DNA of 64,000 nucleotides, from assembly GCA_003255065.1 (NCBI GenBank), contig QAOA01006931.1:2127542-2191541 (forward strand), read 5' to 3'. Position 1 is the stretch's first letter, and each line of letters begins with the position of its first letter. The position numbers and the translations under genes were made by a program. Below the pieces are notes generated by a model. The model was not told the origin of the DNA. It was given only the letters and a program-made list of their open reading frames with translations, and did not search any database. Positions 26,328 to 36,692 of the stretch are shown in pieces. The DNA is from Cercis canadensis (lineage: Eukaryota > Streptophyta > Magnoliopsida > Fabales > Fabaceae).

Positions 26328-26877
26328 AATCCAAAGGAAGAATGTTGATAATTATTGAAGCATATACACTGAGGCGCTTGGTTGTCTCCATGCTTAATTC
26401 CCCAAATTTTTTCTGCCCAAATATAATCATATATTCTTATCTGCATTTTGTATTTTTCTTGGTTCTTGATTCATCCATATACTGTCAAATTTTCAGTGGA
26501 TCAGAATGACGTTATGCAAGTTGAAAAACCTATCCACCACACTCATATTGATTGCATCTAAACCTATAGAGAGCTTGTAATATCTTTTTTTTTCGATGCA
26601 AGAAAATAATATCTTCTTCTACTGGTGGCACGCATTAAAACTGGACCACAAACCAAAACGATAATGTGTCTTCATTATTGCGTCACTCACAAAATGAAAC
26701 AACTATTGTTCAATGGTAATACTGGCAGTTGCATGTGATGTCACCTCACTATTAATTTGCAATTGCTGATACGAGTATATATGCTTCCATTGATATAATT
26801 TAGAAATATCAAGGGCCCTGAGAAGTAAACTTGAAAAGGCAGAGCGAGTATAAGAGTGCGAGTGTGACTAAAAATAT
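26328..26877. other. Intergenic DNA between transposons
   Basis: No gene, RNA or clear repeat was recognised. Confidence 0.45.
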
Positions 26878-27253
26878 GTGAGCATTATGCTACTATCTCT
26901 CTTAATTGGGTGAGTTTGGATGAGATTCAATCAATAATTTTGGTGCCATTGTGAAACTCTATAAAAATTGAGTCACTCAGTATATGTTAGAACAGACAAT
27001 TTCTTATAATATGTAAATCACGATATAAGAAAATGTGCCAAAAAATAATTTTTTTAAATTTACTTTTTGACACGTTTTTTTATATCTTGGTTATTTTTAC
27101 ATTTTATAAGAAATTATATGTTCTAAAACATACTGAGTGACTCATTTTTTTCAAAATTTTTACAACAACATTAAAATTATACTATAAGTCTCACTAAATT
27201 CTACTCAACTAAAAAAAGTGTAACACTAGAAAGAGTGTTAGCATATCCCTCAC
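26878..27253. mobile_element. Fold-back MITE, copy A
   Basis: About 376 bases, starting GTGAGCATTATGCTACTATC and ending in the imperfect inverse GTTAGCATATCCCTCAC. The interior is a large imperfect palindrome: a CAATAATTTTGGTG / AAAATTGAGTCACT block on the left is mirrored by AGTGACTCATTTTT / ATTAAAATTATA on the right. A second copy lies at 33691-34072 plus 35912-35922, split by the Pack-MULE. No coding capacity. Confidence 0.7.
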
Positions 27254-28397
27254 CCTAAAAATAACATGATCATTGCTGGGCTTGGGAAAATTTGTACTAA
27301 ACCAGTAGCCCTAATGATTGGTAAGTTTCAGCCACACAAATCTCGGCATGTGTCTCATTTCCATACTGCTTAATTTATGTATATATAAATATAGGAAAAA
27401 GTAGTGGTGCGTGTTGTATATATTAGAGAGGATAGAGCAAGGTACGTAGGTTTAGCAAGTAGTGCTAGGAGGAAGCAAAAGGAAGAGCAGAGAAGTTAAA
27501 AAGAAAAAATGATGGAGGATGTTGGAAGGTGGAAAGCGAAGAGTGGCGAAGGCAGGGACGTTGGGGTTGAGAGTTACAGGGTGAAATTTGGAGGTAATTG
27601 GAAGGGGAAGGGGTTACACGGTGTGTTTGTGATAGTTTACATGAATGGGATATTAGCCTTGCTCTATCACCCTATTTCTCAGCTGCTGATCCTGATCCTG
27701 ATCCTGATCCTGATGCTGGCCAATCCTCATCCCAATCCCGTTTTCACTTCCAACCACCACCACTCTTGCAATGGACACGCTCACAATATCAAGGTGATCC
27801 ACATATAAAAAAAAATTACTGATTTCATTTCATTCAATTCCTTCATTTGTAATTATATTCTTGGAAAACAGAAAATTAGAATAATAAAGTAAATCATAGA
27901 TACATGAAAGAAAGTGGATCATAATTTGATGTGGATCGAGATGCGGTGGTGTTCATGAATAACATCTCCACGGAATCTGGGATATCATATCAGTATGAGG
28001 GATGGCTTAGATAAGTTAGCAAGGGAAGGGAACCCAAGTTAGAGATAATGAGGAGAGTGTGAAAATGAAGGTAGAGCAGGTGGTGGTTGAGGATGATGTA
28101 TGTGATTAGCAGCGGGAAGCCTTGAGCAAATGGACCCAAGAATTCACCCACTCATTCACTTGAGTGTAAATTTAAATATAAACACATGTTTAATTAATTA
28201 ACATTATGTCTCTCTATTAGCCATTCATCAATCGTTCACCCTTTTCCTTTCTGAACGAACGTACGAGTATTACCTGCAGATCTTGCTACAAAATGACAAA
28301 GATAGAGACATCACAGGACAACCTCATTTATCTCTTCAAAGTTCAAACAATAATGTGATTATGGTATGGCTATGCTATGCTATGTCCTTACTTGTTG
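27254..28397. other. Intergenic, with a TGATCC hexamer repeat
   Basis: Overlapping open frames at 27509-27822 read through a tandem TGATCC repeat (about 27686-27715) that produces artificial Leu-Ile or Asp-Pro runs. I recognise no domain and see no homology to the Csl remnant that follows. Not called as a gene. Confidence 0.4.
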
Positions 28398-28800
28398 ACT
28401 TTGGTGGTGTGAATATTAATTGAAGCTTCGAGTATCGTCACTGCGACCAATGCACCTTTGATCCTCACATTGGATTGCGACATGTTTTCCAATTACCCCA
28501 AAACGCCTCTCCGCCTGCTCTCACACTTACCTATTGGATCCTAACATTCGCTCCACATTAGCCTATGTTCAATTCCCTCAGCGTTTTCGCAATCTCAATA
28601 AGAATGATATATACGCTTGTGCATTCTTTGGAGGCCCATCTTCCTTTGTCGAACCAGAAATTCCTGAATTGAAACCAGATCATGTGGTGAACAAGCCCAT
28701 TACATGCGAATCGATTATGGACTTGGCCCACCTTATGGCAAATTCCAACTACGAAGATAGGATTCAAGTACGGGTCAGTGGTGGAGGATTTTTGAAATGA
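28398..28800 (+). pseudogene. Cellulose synthase-like (CslE/CslG-type) fragment
   Basis: Family motifs are readable only by changing frame: LRVSS, then NAPLILTLDCDMFSNYPKTP (the glycosyltransferase DxD region, 28460-28520), then LAYVQFPQRFRNLNKNDIY after a frameshift near 28532, then FFGGPSS, PELKPDHVVNKPI and DLAHLMANSNYED, and after another shift near 28768 KYGSVVEDF ending in TGA at 28798-28800. Between KNDIYA and FFGGPSS about 30 residues normally found in the family are missing, as is the NWGSK-type segment before KYGS. Neither the N-terminal membrane/zinc region nor the C-terminal QxxRW region and membrane helices are present nearby. This is an inactive relic; Csl proteins are processive Golgi glycosyltransferases. 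Confidence 0.85.
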
Positions 28801-29007
28801 TTGCCACTCAAACCCTGAAAACTTGTCAATTCTCTTCATATATGGCTACTCTAGTTACATTTTCTTTACATATGAACTATGAAAAACATGCAGTATCAGT
28901 TTGTTTTGAATCATGCATCCATCTTAATTAGGATTACGCCTATATATACACAAGTTCAGTTATCTTCATTGTTCTATTATAAAGATATTAGATGGGCTCA
29001 TAACAAA

Positions 29008-29089
29008 GTCGATATGTCCGAGTGGTTAAGGAGACAGACTTGAAATCTGTTGGGCTTCGCCCGCGCAGGTTCGAACCCTGCTGTCGACG
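29008..29089 (+). tRNA. tRNA-Ser (anticodon UGA)
   Basis: An 82-base cloverleaf: the acceptor stem GTCGATA pairs with TGTCGAC (one G-T pair) followed by discriminator G. D arm TCCGAGTGGTTAAGGA, anticodon loop CTTGAAA with TGA at 29041-29043, a long class II variable arm with TGGGC/GCCCG stem, and T arm GCAGG-TTCGAAC-CCTGC. The long variable arm and TGA anticodon specify serine. B-box GGTTCGAACCC is perfect. A T5 run at 29093-29097 is a suitable RNA polymerase III terminator. No intron; the terminal CCA is not encoded, as expected for a nuclear gene. Confidence 0.98.
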
Positions 29090-29594
29090 GATCCTTTTTC
29101 ATTTTTGTTAAATGATTCCTTCATTCTTTTTTTGGTTTTCTCATTCATTCCTTGGATTAATTTTAACATGTGACACAGTGATAGGAATAAGAAAAAGGGT
29201 CTCCATTATATAAACCGTATTAGACAGTCTCTTGTTGAATGATACAGTCCTTTTGTTGGGAACTTGTTATGCACAAGAGTTGGTAGAGTTGATACTTGAT
29301 AACATACAGTTGCAGGGAGTAGATTTCCAAAAGTGATGGAATGGTAAAGGGGATCTCCTCTTACTTGTTAGGCATTTCCACACAGGGCAAGGTTTCAATG
29401 TGAGCAGCAAAGCAAGGTCAATGACAGTGAACTCAACTTGCCTGTGCTTTATTCGCTACACTGCACACCCTCATTGAATACTGGAGGAGTTTAGGAAAAG
29501 AAGGCCTCAAAGCGTGCGTTTGAATATAGACAAGTACGGGCTCTCTTGATATCGATGGGAGGGAAGCTGATAATATGAATATCTATATCTATAT

Positions 29595-31265
29595 CTACTC
29601 CCTGGAAAAATGGCTAGTATTTGTGGAAGGAGCGACCTCATCTTCTGGTTGAGGCAATGATACCATATGCAATGGAGTGTTTGAGTTTGAGGTGAAAGTA
29701 CTAGTGTCTTGCTGGACCGGGTCGGGTACAATAGGTGGTTCCGGGTTAAGAAATTTGGTAGTGGGGATTATGGAACATCTACAAAGTGGGCAAGTGGAGT
29801 TTGATTGTAGCCAGTGATGTATGCAATCAATATGAAACACATGTTTGCAATAAGGGATCTGCAGCAACTCTTCTTTCATCTCAAATTCTCCAAGGCAAAC
29901 ACAGCATCTGTTCAAATTTTCAACAAGGTTTAGCTTTGTTTCAATCATCTATTATCTGTAACTAAGCTATAAGCCAGAAAGGACCAATACTTTTGGAACA
30001 TTGATATTATTCTGCACTACTTTAATAAACAATGCAACACAGGAAGAGAATACTGGGAAAAAGGGCACCAACATAAGGAATCCACTCCCGTGCTCTAATG
30101 CAAATTTCAAAGCAAATATAACCTGTACCTATCGTTGAAATTTGGGTTCTTAACATCCACTCACTGACACGTGTAACATTCATTTTTTAAAACTTTATTC
30201 CCGTTGAGTCATCTTCAAAGATGTCAAATTTTTCCTCTGGTGCAAAAAAACAGATGTCATTTTTCATATATTCTACTCTTCTTTTTAACATCCTTTTCCT
30301 GTATCACTTTTTGAGCAAATAGTGGATGCCATGAAAAATTCTAAAAAAGAAATTGGGAATTGAAGATTCTAAAAATAAATTTTCTCATTCCAAAGAAATA
30401 ACAATCATTCATATTAATAATTTGAAGGATCCCAGACATGTCCTCGTCTGGGGCTCATTCAGCTTATGAATAATTAAATTGACAGAGGTGAACTTCATGA
30501 ATGTGATATGACAGAAAACACATCTAGTGCTTATACTATCGGGCACCTTCTATAATAGATAGAGATCAGAGCACATTAGTTTAACACCAAACCAATAAAA
30601 GATTAGCAACCCACAAAAAAAAACAAAACAAAAAAAAAGCCACTAATAGCAACTAGAGAGCTTAAATCTCCTTTGAAAAAAATAAATAAATAAAAAGAGA
30701 TATGAAGAGAGAAAAACTCACTGGGAATCTCTTGCTCTCAATTCCTCATCAAATAAAATTTTTGGAGGTTTATCGAGGAACTGCAGGGTCAGATCCAAAT
30801 GACATGGCTGTGGAAATAAGAGAGAGAAAGAAGAAAGGCATTAGGCATTAGTTAACTGAATTGATATATATGATAATTGGATGATGATGCAGAAAGCAAG
30901 GTAGCTAACATCTAAAACAGTAAATCCATTTGATATTGAGTGTTGATGCATATGTGGATGATGTGAGAGAGAAGGAGAAGGAGAAGGAATCTTACTGAGG
31001 AAAGATATGTAGTTGGTGGTGGATGATTATTGATAGTGGTGGTGGGAAGTATGTGACGAGGGGATGAGAGAGAGGAAGCTCTCCTCTTGAGGTAGAACAA
31101 GTAAAACAAGAGGAAGAGAATAATGGAAAAGAGTATGGGGATTGAGAATATGAAGGCCTGGTAAAGTTTAAGCTGAAGTTCTTGCGGATACAGATGAGGA
31201 GCCTGTCCCTGACCCTCAGCTGCGCTTGGTGTTTGTGGAACACCCATTAAGCTCCGAACATTCAT
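29595..31265 (-). CDS. ATL-type RING-H2 E3 ubiquitin ligase, membrane-anchored
   Basis: Three exons on the minus strand: 31265-30996, 30807-30722, 29907-29595; 222 residues. Residues about 31-62 (ELQLKLYQAFIFSIPILFSI and following) form one hydrophobic membrane helix ended by KRR, as in ATL58/ATL59-like proteins. A conserved pre-RING block follows (FLDKPPKILFDEELRARDS), then a canonical C3H2C3 RING: CCVCLGEF, CKHVFHIDCIHHWL, TCPLCR. The tryptophan that contacts E2 enzymes is present (HHWL). The C-terminal 60 residues are Pro/Ser/Thr-rich. Such proteins transfer ubiquitin from an E2 to substrates at membranes. The start at 31265 is the first in-frame ATG; MGVPQTPS 18 bases later is an alternative. 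The long second intron (814 bases) separates the RING from the linker. The exact ATL orthologue is uncertain. Confidence 0.92.
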
Positions 31266-33690
31266 CAACCTGCGTTTGGTGTAATACAATACAATGTATA
31301 GATAAGAGTTGAGATCAGTTAGAATATGTTAAAACACCAGTCTACTTAATTGCTGCTGAATGGTGATCCTTTGCTCTCACAGAATCGCCTTTCTTTTGCT
31401 TCTTCTCTTCGTTTTGGTGGGAGAGAGACAAGAAAAAATGCTTTATGTTATGTTACAATTGGAAAAATATAAAATCTCAACTCCTATCCTATGATTGGGA
31501 TTTTATAAAAATTGGAGGTTACCAAATGAAATGGCATTAGACACCAATATGTAATGGTACATATTCTTTTATCAAATGATGGGACAACCCCATGACATGA
31601 CCCTCCACTAAGATATATATGGGCCCTCTCGCCATCTCTTTCAAGCCCAGTTGTCTTCATTCTCTATAAGCATGGGCCCAAACATCACACTGCATTCTCT
31701 CAATGGTAAATGCACAACTACTTCCAATTTTCCAGCAAAAAACAGAAAAAAAAAAAAAGCAAAAGACTCAAGCAAATCTTGTTCTTTATCATTTAAAAAA
31801 CCCAAAAGAGGAAGAAAGAGGTAAAACCCAACAATTTTAAAGATAATGACCTTTTAAACGACCGCACTTCATTGTCTAGGGCAGGTTTAATTTAACTTTG
31901 ATATTGACAGTGCTTGTAGCTGCTAGTGAAGTAAAACTTGGTGCGCATCTTCCCCAATAGAATAGGCCAATACCACTGTCCAGTTTTTAGCTTTTCTTTT
32001 TCTTTTAGGTTATGATTTTGTTTGGCAAATTTAAGGATTCTTTGAGATGATTTCTTTAAACAACTATGGATTGTTTATTCTCCATTAAGGATGAATGAGG
32101 AAAATGACATATTATATTAGCAGCCCTAAAATATTTTGTCAACTAATATAATCAAAGAACTGATTCTCTTTTCTCTTTTTTTCTTGGGCATGGGGGAAAG
32201 GGTTAGTGGTAGTGGTGTCTATGCCTTCGACACTTTTGTACCAAATCATAAACTTTGGACCAAGCATTAAATTATGCACCATGCCTGTTGATAATGAACG
32301 AAGTATTGAAGCTAATTTTGTCGATCTCTCACATATTCGTCCTTCCTTTTGATTTCAGTTTTCTTCTGCTATTGCCTTAAATGTATACAACTTTTCTTTA
32401 GGATTTTCAAGAGATTTACGAATTTCAAAAGTTTCTTACTGGCAAGGATTTAATAGGCAAACTTCAGTCAATGGGGGAATGAATACAAGCATTTTGGTCA
32501 ACAGGATTGGAGACCAAAATGTAACCTTTCTCACTTTTTGCCCTGTGACGCAATTTCACACTTGCTTTAATTTTGTTTTCTTAGTTTTGTGCGACTTTTC
32601 TTTGTTTTTTTTTTGTTCTTAAATCTTTGTTAGAATGCAATTTGATATCATACGAGGGAAGAGTGAGTGTGGGAGATCTATCTTTACTGTTGTTGGTGGA
32701 TTCAGATTGTGGAGCAATCTCTTTCTCTCAAAGTGGATTTGGGATCAGATCTCAAACTTCAATATTACATCAGATTCTCTCTGTCTCTCTCTCCATAGAA
32801 AGAGAGCTACTTGCTTTATGTTTATGTTATCAAATAGAAAGCGCTACCTCCTACTTTTGTTACTCTAGTAATCCCCAAATATAGCTGCTTTGAGATTTAG
32901 CTCACAATCACTCTCAGATGCTGACATGGATAGCCCTTATGTTATATTGTACTAAAATTTAAAGTGCTTTAAGATTTGGTGCTCTCCAAGAAGGATCATC
33001 AGTTTATGAATGCTATAATAAGATGATATTAAGCTAAGAAATTTGCCAATGAAGAGCAGCTGTAACAAACATAGACTATGTTTGTTTGTTTTATTCATTT
33101 GTTTCCTTTCCTTTCCTTGTTTGTGACGGTGGTTTTGGTTGATGACTTATTCCCGGTTAGCAAAGACGCATATCCTCTAGCAAAATGCTTTGCACGCTAG
33201 ACACAATTCCAAACTCCCACTCTGGGATTTTGACCTCTCAGGAAGAGAATTAACCAGGCGTATCTTTTGGTGCCAATCAGAATGAAATTAGTAATCTAGA
33301 GATACAAAGCATTACTTACCTCTCCACTCTCCAGGGTTTGAAAATCCAGAGATACAAAAATCATATCCCATTCGATAAAACTTGTGAAATCACCAAAACG
33401 AAAATATAAGTGAAAACCAATATTGTATAGAAAACGCTGCAAGTGCAAACACTAGATGGATCAAAGAAAATGGGAAGCTATATCTCTTCTTGATTTAATT
33501 TTCACTGGATTTATTTAAATTTTTAGTATAAATTAAATTATATTAACTATATCACATTGATACAGTACAAAACTAAAATAGTGTAAAAAAAAAAAAACAG
33601 ACAAGACATATGTCTTATCCTTGGTAGTGTAATAGTCTCACCCAAAAGAAAATTTTGACAATATGATGAAAGAAAATGGGTATCAAACTA
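31266..33690. other. Intergenic region, no gene recognised
   Basis: The first 150 bases are the leader and promoter of the RING-H2 gene. The rest contains only short overlapping frames, such as those at 32627-32884, that are not supported by codon pattern or domains. Confidence 0.45.
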
Positions 33691-34062
33691 GGTGAGCACT
33701 ACCCTACACCTCCTATAAGAGAGAGTAGCACTACCCTCACCTCAATTGGGTGGGTTCAAATAGAACTCACCCAATAATTTTGGTGTCGTTGCAAAAATTT
33801 CAAAAAATTGAGTTACCTAATATATGCCAAAACACATAATTATTTATAAAGAAAATATACCAGAAAATAATTTTTCAAGTTTACTTTTTAACACATTTTC
33901 TTATATTATAATGTTCTTATATTTTATAAGAAACTGTATGTTCTCAGTGACTCAATTTTTTAAAATTTTCACAACTGATATCAAAATCACATTATAAATC
34001 ATATTAAGTCCCACCCAAAACTCTATCCAAAAAGAGTGGGGTAGTGCTACCCCTCTAAGAGA

Positions 34063-34072
34063 GTGGGTAGTA
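34063..34072 (+). repeat. Left target-site duplication of the Pack-MULE
   Basis: GTGGGTAGTA, identical to 35902-35911 on the other side of the element. Confidence 0.9.
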
Positions 34073-34454
34073 GGGGGAGGATCCAGTCATGTTGCTAAGT
34101 AACATGACTGGGTCATGTTATTTCAATCTTAGCCCTCCATTTTAATTTAACACTCATCTATGCTTGTTATTATGCCACCTCACCTTTTTATTAAAAAAAA
34201 AAATTGCTCCCACCTTTTCTCTTTCTCTCCCCCACGCATTCTTCATTTCAGATTTTTTCTCCCTCCTTTCCTCTTTCTCTCCCACCTTCTCATCCTGTTA
34301 AGGGTTCCAGTGAAATTCCTTCTGCAATTCAGGTGCATATCTAAGTCATAGAAATTTTGGCGGTTGAGAGCAACGAACAATTTTGCTCCTCCCTCACCAA
34401 AGACTAGAGTCTGTTCCTTTCCTTTCTTCCCTTCTCTGCTCTCACAAGGAAAGC

Positions 34455-34937
34455 ACTCTATACGAAGCCACACAAAACCAATGCCAATCACAGCAGCACT
34501 CTCTCCACACTTGGTCCTTTACAACCTTCATTCAATTCGCGGTCTCCCCATCAATGTCTGTCGATTTCCCTTACCGCATATCCACTGAGTTCCGGGTGGT
34601 CGGGTCATGCAACGGGTTGCTCTGTTTGGCATCTCGTACCGATGAATCACAGTTTGTGCATTTTTGGAACCCATCTACCAGATGGTTTTGTGAAAAATCG
34701 CCATGGTTAGAGTGGCAGAAGAAGTACAGGCCTGGCATTTTGTTTGGATTTGGTTATGACCATCTCAGTGACATTTTGTTTGGACTTGCTTTGTCCGACC
34801 GTTTACATGACAGTGAAGGATCACATGTTACCACATTTAGAAAAATTAGCTGCTCACTTACTGATACAGAGTACAGTAATTTTCCACCAAGTAATTTGAA
34901 AACTTATTACAAAAGTTTAGGTGTTCCACCCGTATGA
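34455..34937 (+). pseudogene. Captured F-box-associated domain fragment
   Basis: The frame ending with TGA at 34935-34937 encodes typical F-box-associated (FBA) sequence: FPYRISTEFRVVGSCNGLLC, then HFWNPSTRW, FGFGYDHLSDI and a degenerate beta-propeller continuation. The N-terminal F-box itself is absent, and the C-terminal two thirds of the domain are missing. The first in-frame ATG is at 34555. The frame is uninterrupted and also runs back into the inverted repeat, so a chimeric transcript could be translated, but I infer no function. It is a transposon-captured fragment. Confidence 0.85.
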
Positions 34938-35027
34938 ATTTAGCCAGAATCATCAAAAGGAATAGCAATAAAAAGCCTATTTTCCCTTGTTCAATTCCAG
35001 AGCAAAATTATAGCAATAATCATGGTG

Positions 35028-35584
35028 CTAAATCGTATTGAGGCCCTGACTCAACATTGAGTATGTTTCTGGATGTAAATGGCAATCATTCTTCTCCGTA
35101 AGGCTCAGCAGTTCTGAGCATTTATCAACACGGCCCCTCTTAAGTAAGCCATCAATTAGAACTTTCCAAGCCACTCCATCATGATTATACCCACATCCTA
35201 GCAAATTACGACATAGTGCTTCAGCTTTCTCTGTATTCCTTCAAATAGCCCACAAATAAGAAGCTTATAGGACTCTAGATATGCTAAATGACCACAAACA
35301 ATCATAGAATCTAACAATCTCAATGCATCCCCATACATTCCCAACTTGCAGCAACCACTTAGAAGAGAATTATGAATATTTTCTGTTGGAGGAATTCCAC
35401 TTTCTCTCATACGATTTAATAACCTCAAGGCTATTTCCAGATGCTCCACTTTGCAAATTCCTTTTTTAAGCTTGCTGTAAGTGTTAACATTGGGTACACA
35501 GCCATGCTCAACCATTTTCTCAAGAAGCTCAGATGTGATTTCAAAGTCGATTATCTTCCATAAATCAGCATCAACTGAGACAAA
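35028..35584 (-). pseudogene. Captured pentatricopeptide repeat (PPR) fragment
   Basis: On the minus strand, P-class PPR motifs are readable: FEITSELLEKMVEHGCVPN, TYSKL, CKVEHLEIALRLLNRM, IHNSLLSGCCKLGMYGDAL, SYKLLICGLFEG, and after a one-base frameshift near 35221-35232 AEALCRNLLGCGYNHDGVAW, KVLIDGLLKRGRVDKCSEL and HPETYSML, ending in TAG at 35028-35030. It equals the C-terminal end of a PPR protein like the one typified by Arabidopsis At5g65560. There is no targeting peptide and only about five repeats, so the fragment is not a functional organelle RNA factor. Its upstream edge coincides with the inner border of the right inverted repeat, as expected for capture. Confidence 0.88.
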
Positions 35585-35922
35585 GCAAAATTGGAGGAGC
35601 AGAGAAGGGAAGAAAGAAAAGGAACGGACTCTAGTCTTTGGTGAGGGAGGAGCAAAATTTCACTGGAACCCTTAACAGGATGAGAAGGTGGGAGAGAAAG
35701 AGGAAAGGAGGGAGAAAAAATCTGAAATGAAGAATGCGCGGGGCAGAGAAAGAGAAAAGGTGGGAGCAATTTTTTTTTTTTAATAAAAAGGTGAGGTGGC
35801 ATAATAACAACCATAGATGAGTGTTAAATTAAAATGGAGGGCTAAGATTGAAATAACATGACCCAGTCATGTTACTTAGCAACATGACTGGATCCTCCCC
35901 CGTGGGTAGTATATCCCTCACC

Positions 35923-36692
35923 ATCAAAACTATCAACTCAAGTCAATTCAACTAGGGTAGATAATGATGTAAATTATTAGCAAAAAAAAAAAATTAATGA
36001 TGTAAGTTGACTTTTGACTTGAATAGTAGGAAGGCAATTAAACATACGCGTGATAAGAAAAAATACCGTACTTAATTTGGTGGCATGCACAAGTGGCTAT
36101 GCTGTCTCAATAAAAATGGTTTCCCAATCCTTGTTGCAACCACTAGACAGACAAGTTCACTGCTAGTGTGCTACGCTATCCATCTCCCAAATGCACAATT
36201 ATGTAGGAAGGTCCATAAATAGCTAAATACTTATCTTCCTAGTTAGTATATGTAACGAGCCGAATGAAAAGAAAAAAAAAAATGAAGAGCAAAGGCAGAT
36301 CTCTAAGACTCTAACCATACAAATAGTCTTTCAAAGCTAAAAAACACCATTTACCTCAATTTATTATATATATATATAGTTAGACAGACAGACAAATAGA
36401 GAGAGAGAGAGAGAGTAAGGGAATTAAAATTTGGCTTCTTTAAAGTCAATAGAAATTGCACAGGCATGATACTCTGCTAACTACAAGTGGTGGCACCTGC
36501 ATCTCTTTTACTTAATTTAATCATGTTAAAAAAAAAAAAAACTTTAATCCATATGAAAAAAAAGGATCTATCAGATTGACATGTAATATTAGTATATTAC
36601 ATAGTAACTACAACATTTTCTTTCCTGACGTGAAAAGAATACAACATGCCTAATCATCTTTCTCTCAGAGCTACTCAAGCGCTGAAAAGAAA
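35923..36692. other. Intergenic DNA with simple repeats
   Basis: Contains poly-A stretches and AT and GA runs (36366-36416). The last part should contain the RPS6 3' UTR. No gene recognised. Confidence 0.45.

Larger units (their letters stand above)
34073..35901. mobile_element. Pack-MULE (Mutator-like element carrying gene fragments)
   Basis: A 1829-base element with long terminal inverted repeats: 34073-34316 matches the reverse complement of about 35658-35901 nearly perfectly, and the homology resumes at 34384-34442 versus 35598-35657 after a roughly 66-base block (34317-34382) present only on the left. It is flanked by a perfect 10-bp direct repeat, GTGGGTAGTA (34063-34072 and 35902-35911); 9-11 bp duplications and long inverted repeats are hallmarks of Mutator-like elements. 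There is no transposase. The interior carries an F-box-protein fragment on the plus strand and a PPR-protein fragment on the minus strand. Each end contains a hairpin (CCAGTCATGTT and AACATGACTGG). Confidence 0.92.
33691..35922. mobile_element. Fold-back MITE, copy B, split by the Pack-MULE
   Basis: Left part 33691-34072 (starts GGTGAGCACTACCCTACACC) and right part 35912-35922 (TATCCCTCACC) make one MITE once the inserted element and one target copy are removed. It is homologous along its length to copy A at 26878-27253 and shares the internal palindrome (CAATAATTTTGGTGTCG, AAAATTGAGTTACC, CAGTGACTCAATTTTTT). It therefore predates the Pack-MULE insertion. Confidence 0.75.

Noticed and set aside
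27509-27822. Two overlapping plus-strand frames of 99 and 74 codons
   Set aside because: Both owe their length to a TGATCC hexamer repeat giving Leu-Ile or Asp-Pro runs; no family match and no relation to the Csl relic.
30764-30776. GGAGGTTTATCGA, resembling part of the complement of miR162
   Set aside because: Only about 12 bases match and the stretch is inside a conserved coding exon of the RING-H2 gene (FLDKPPK), which explains it.
32627-32884. Overlapping plus-strand frames of 85 and 77 codons
   Set aside because: No domain, overlapping frames with equal openness, no conserved motif; probably non-coding.
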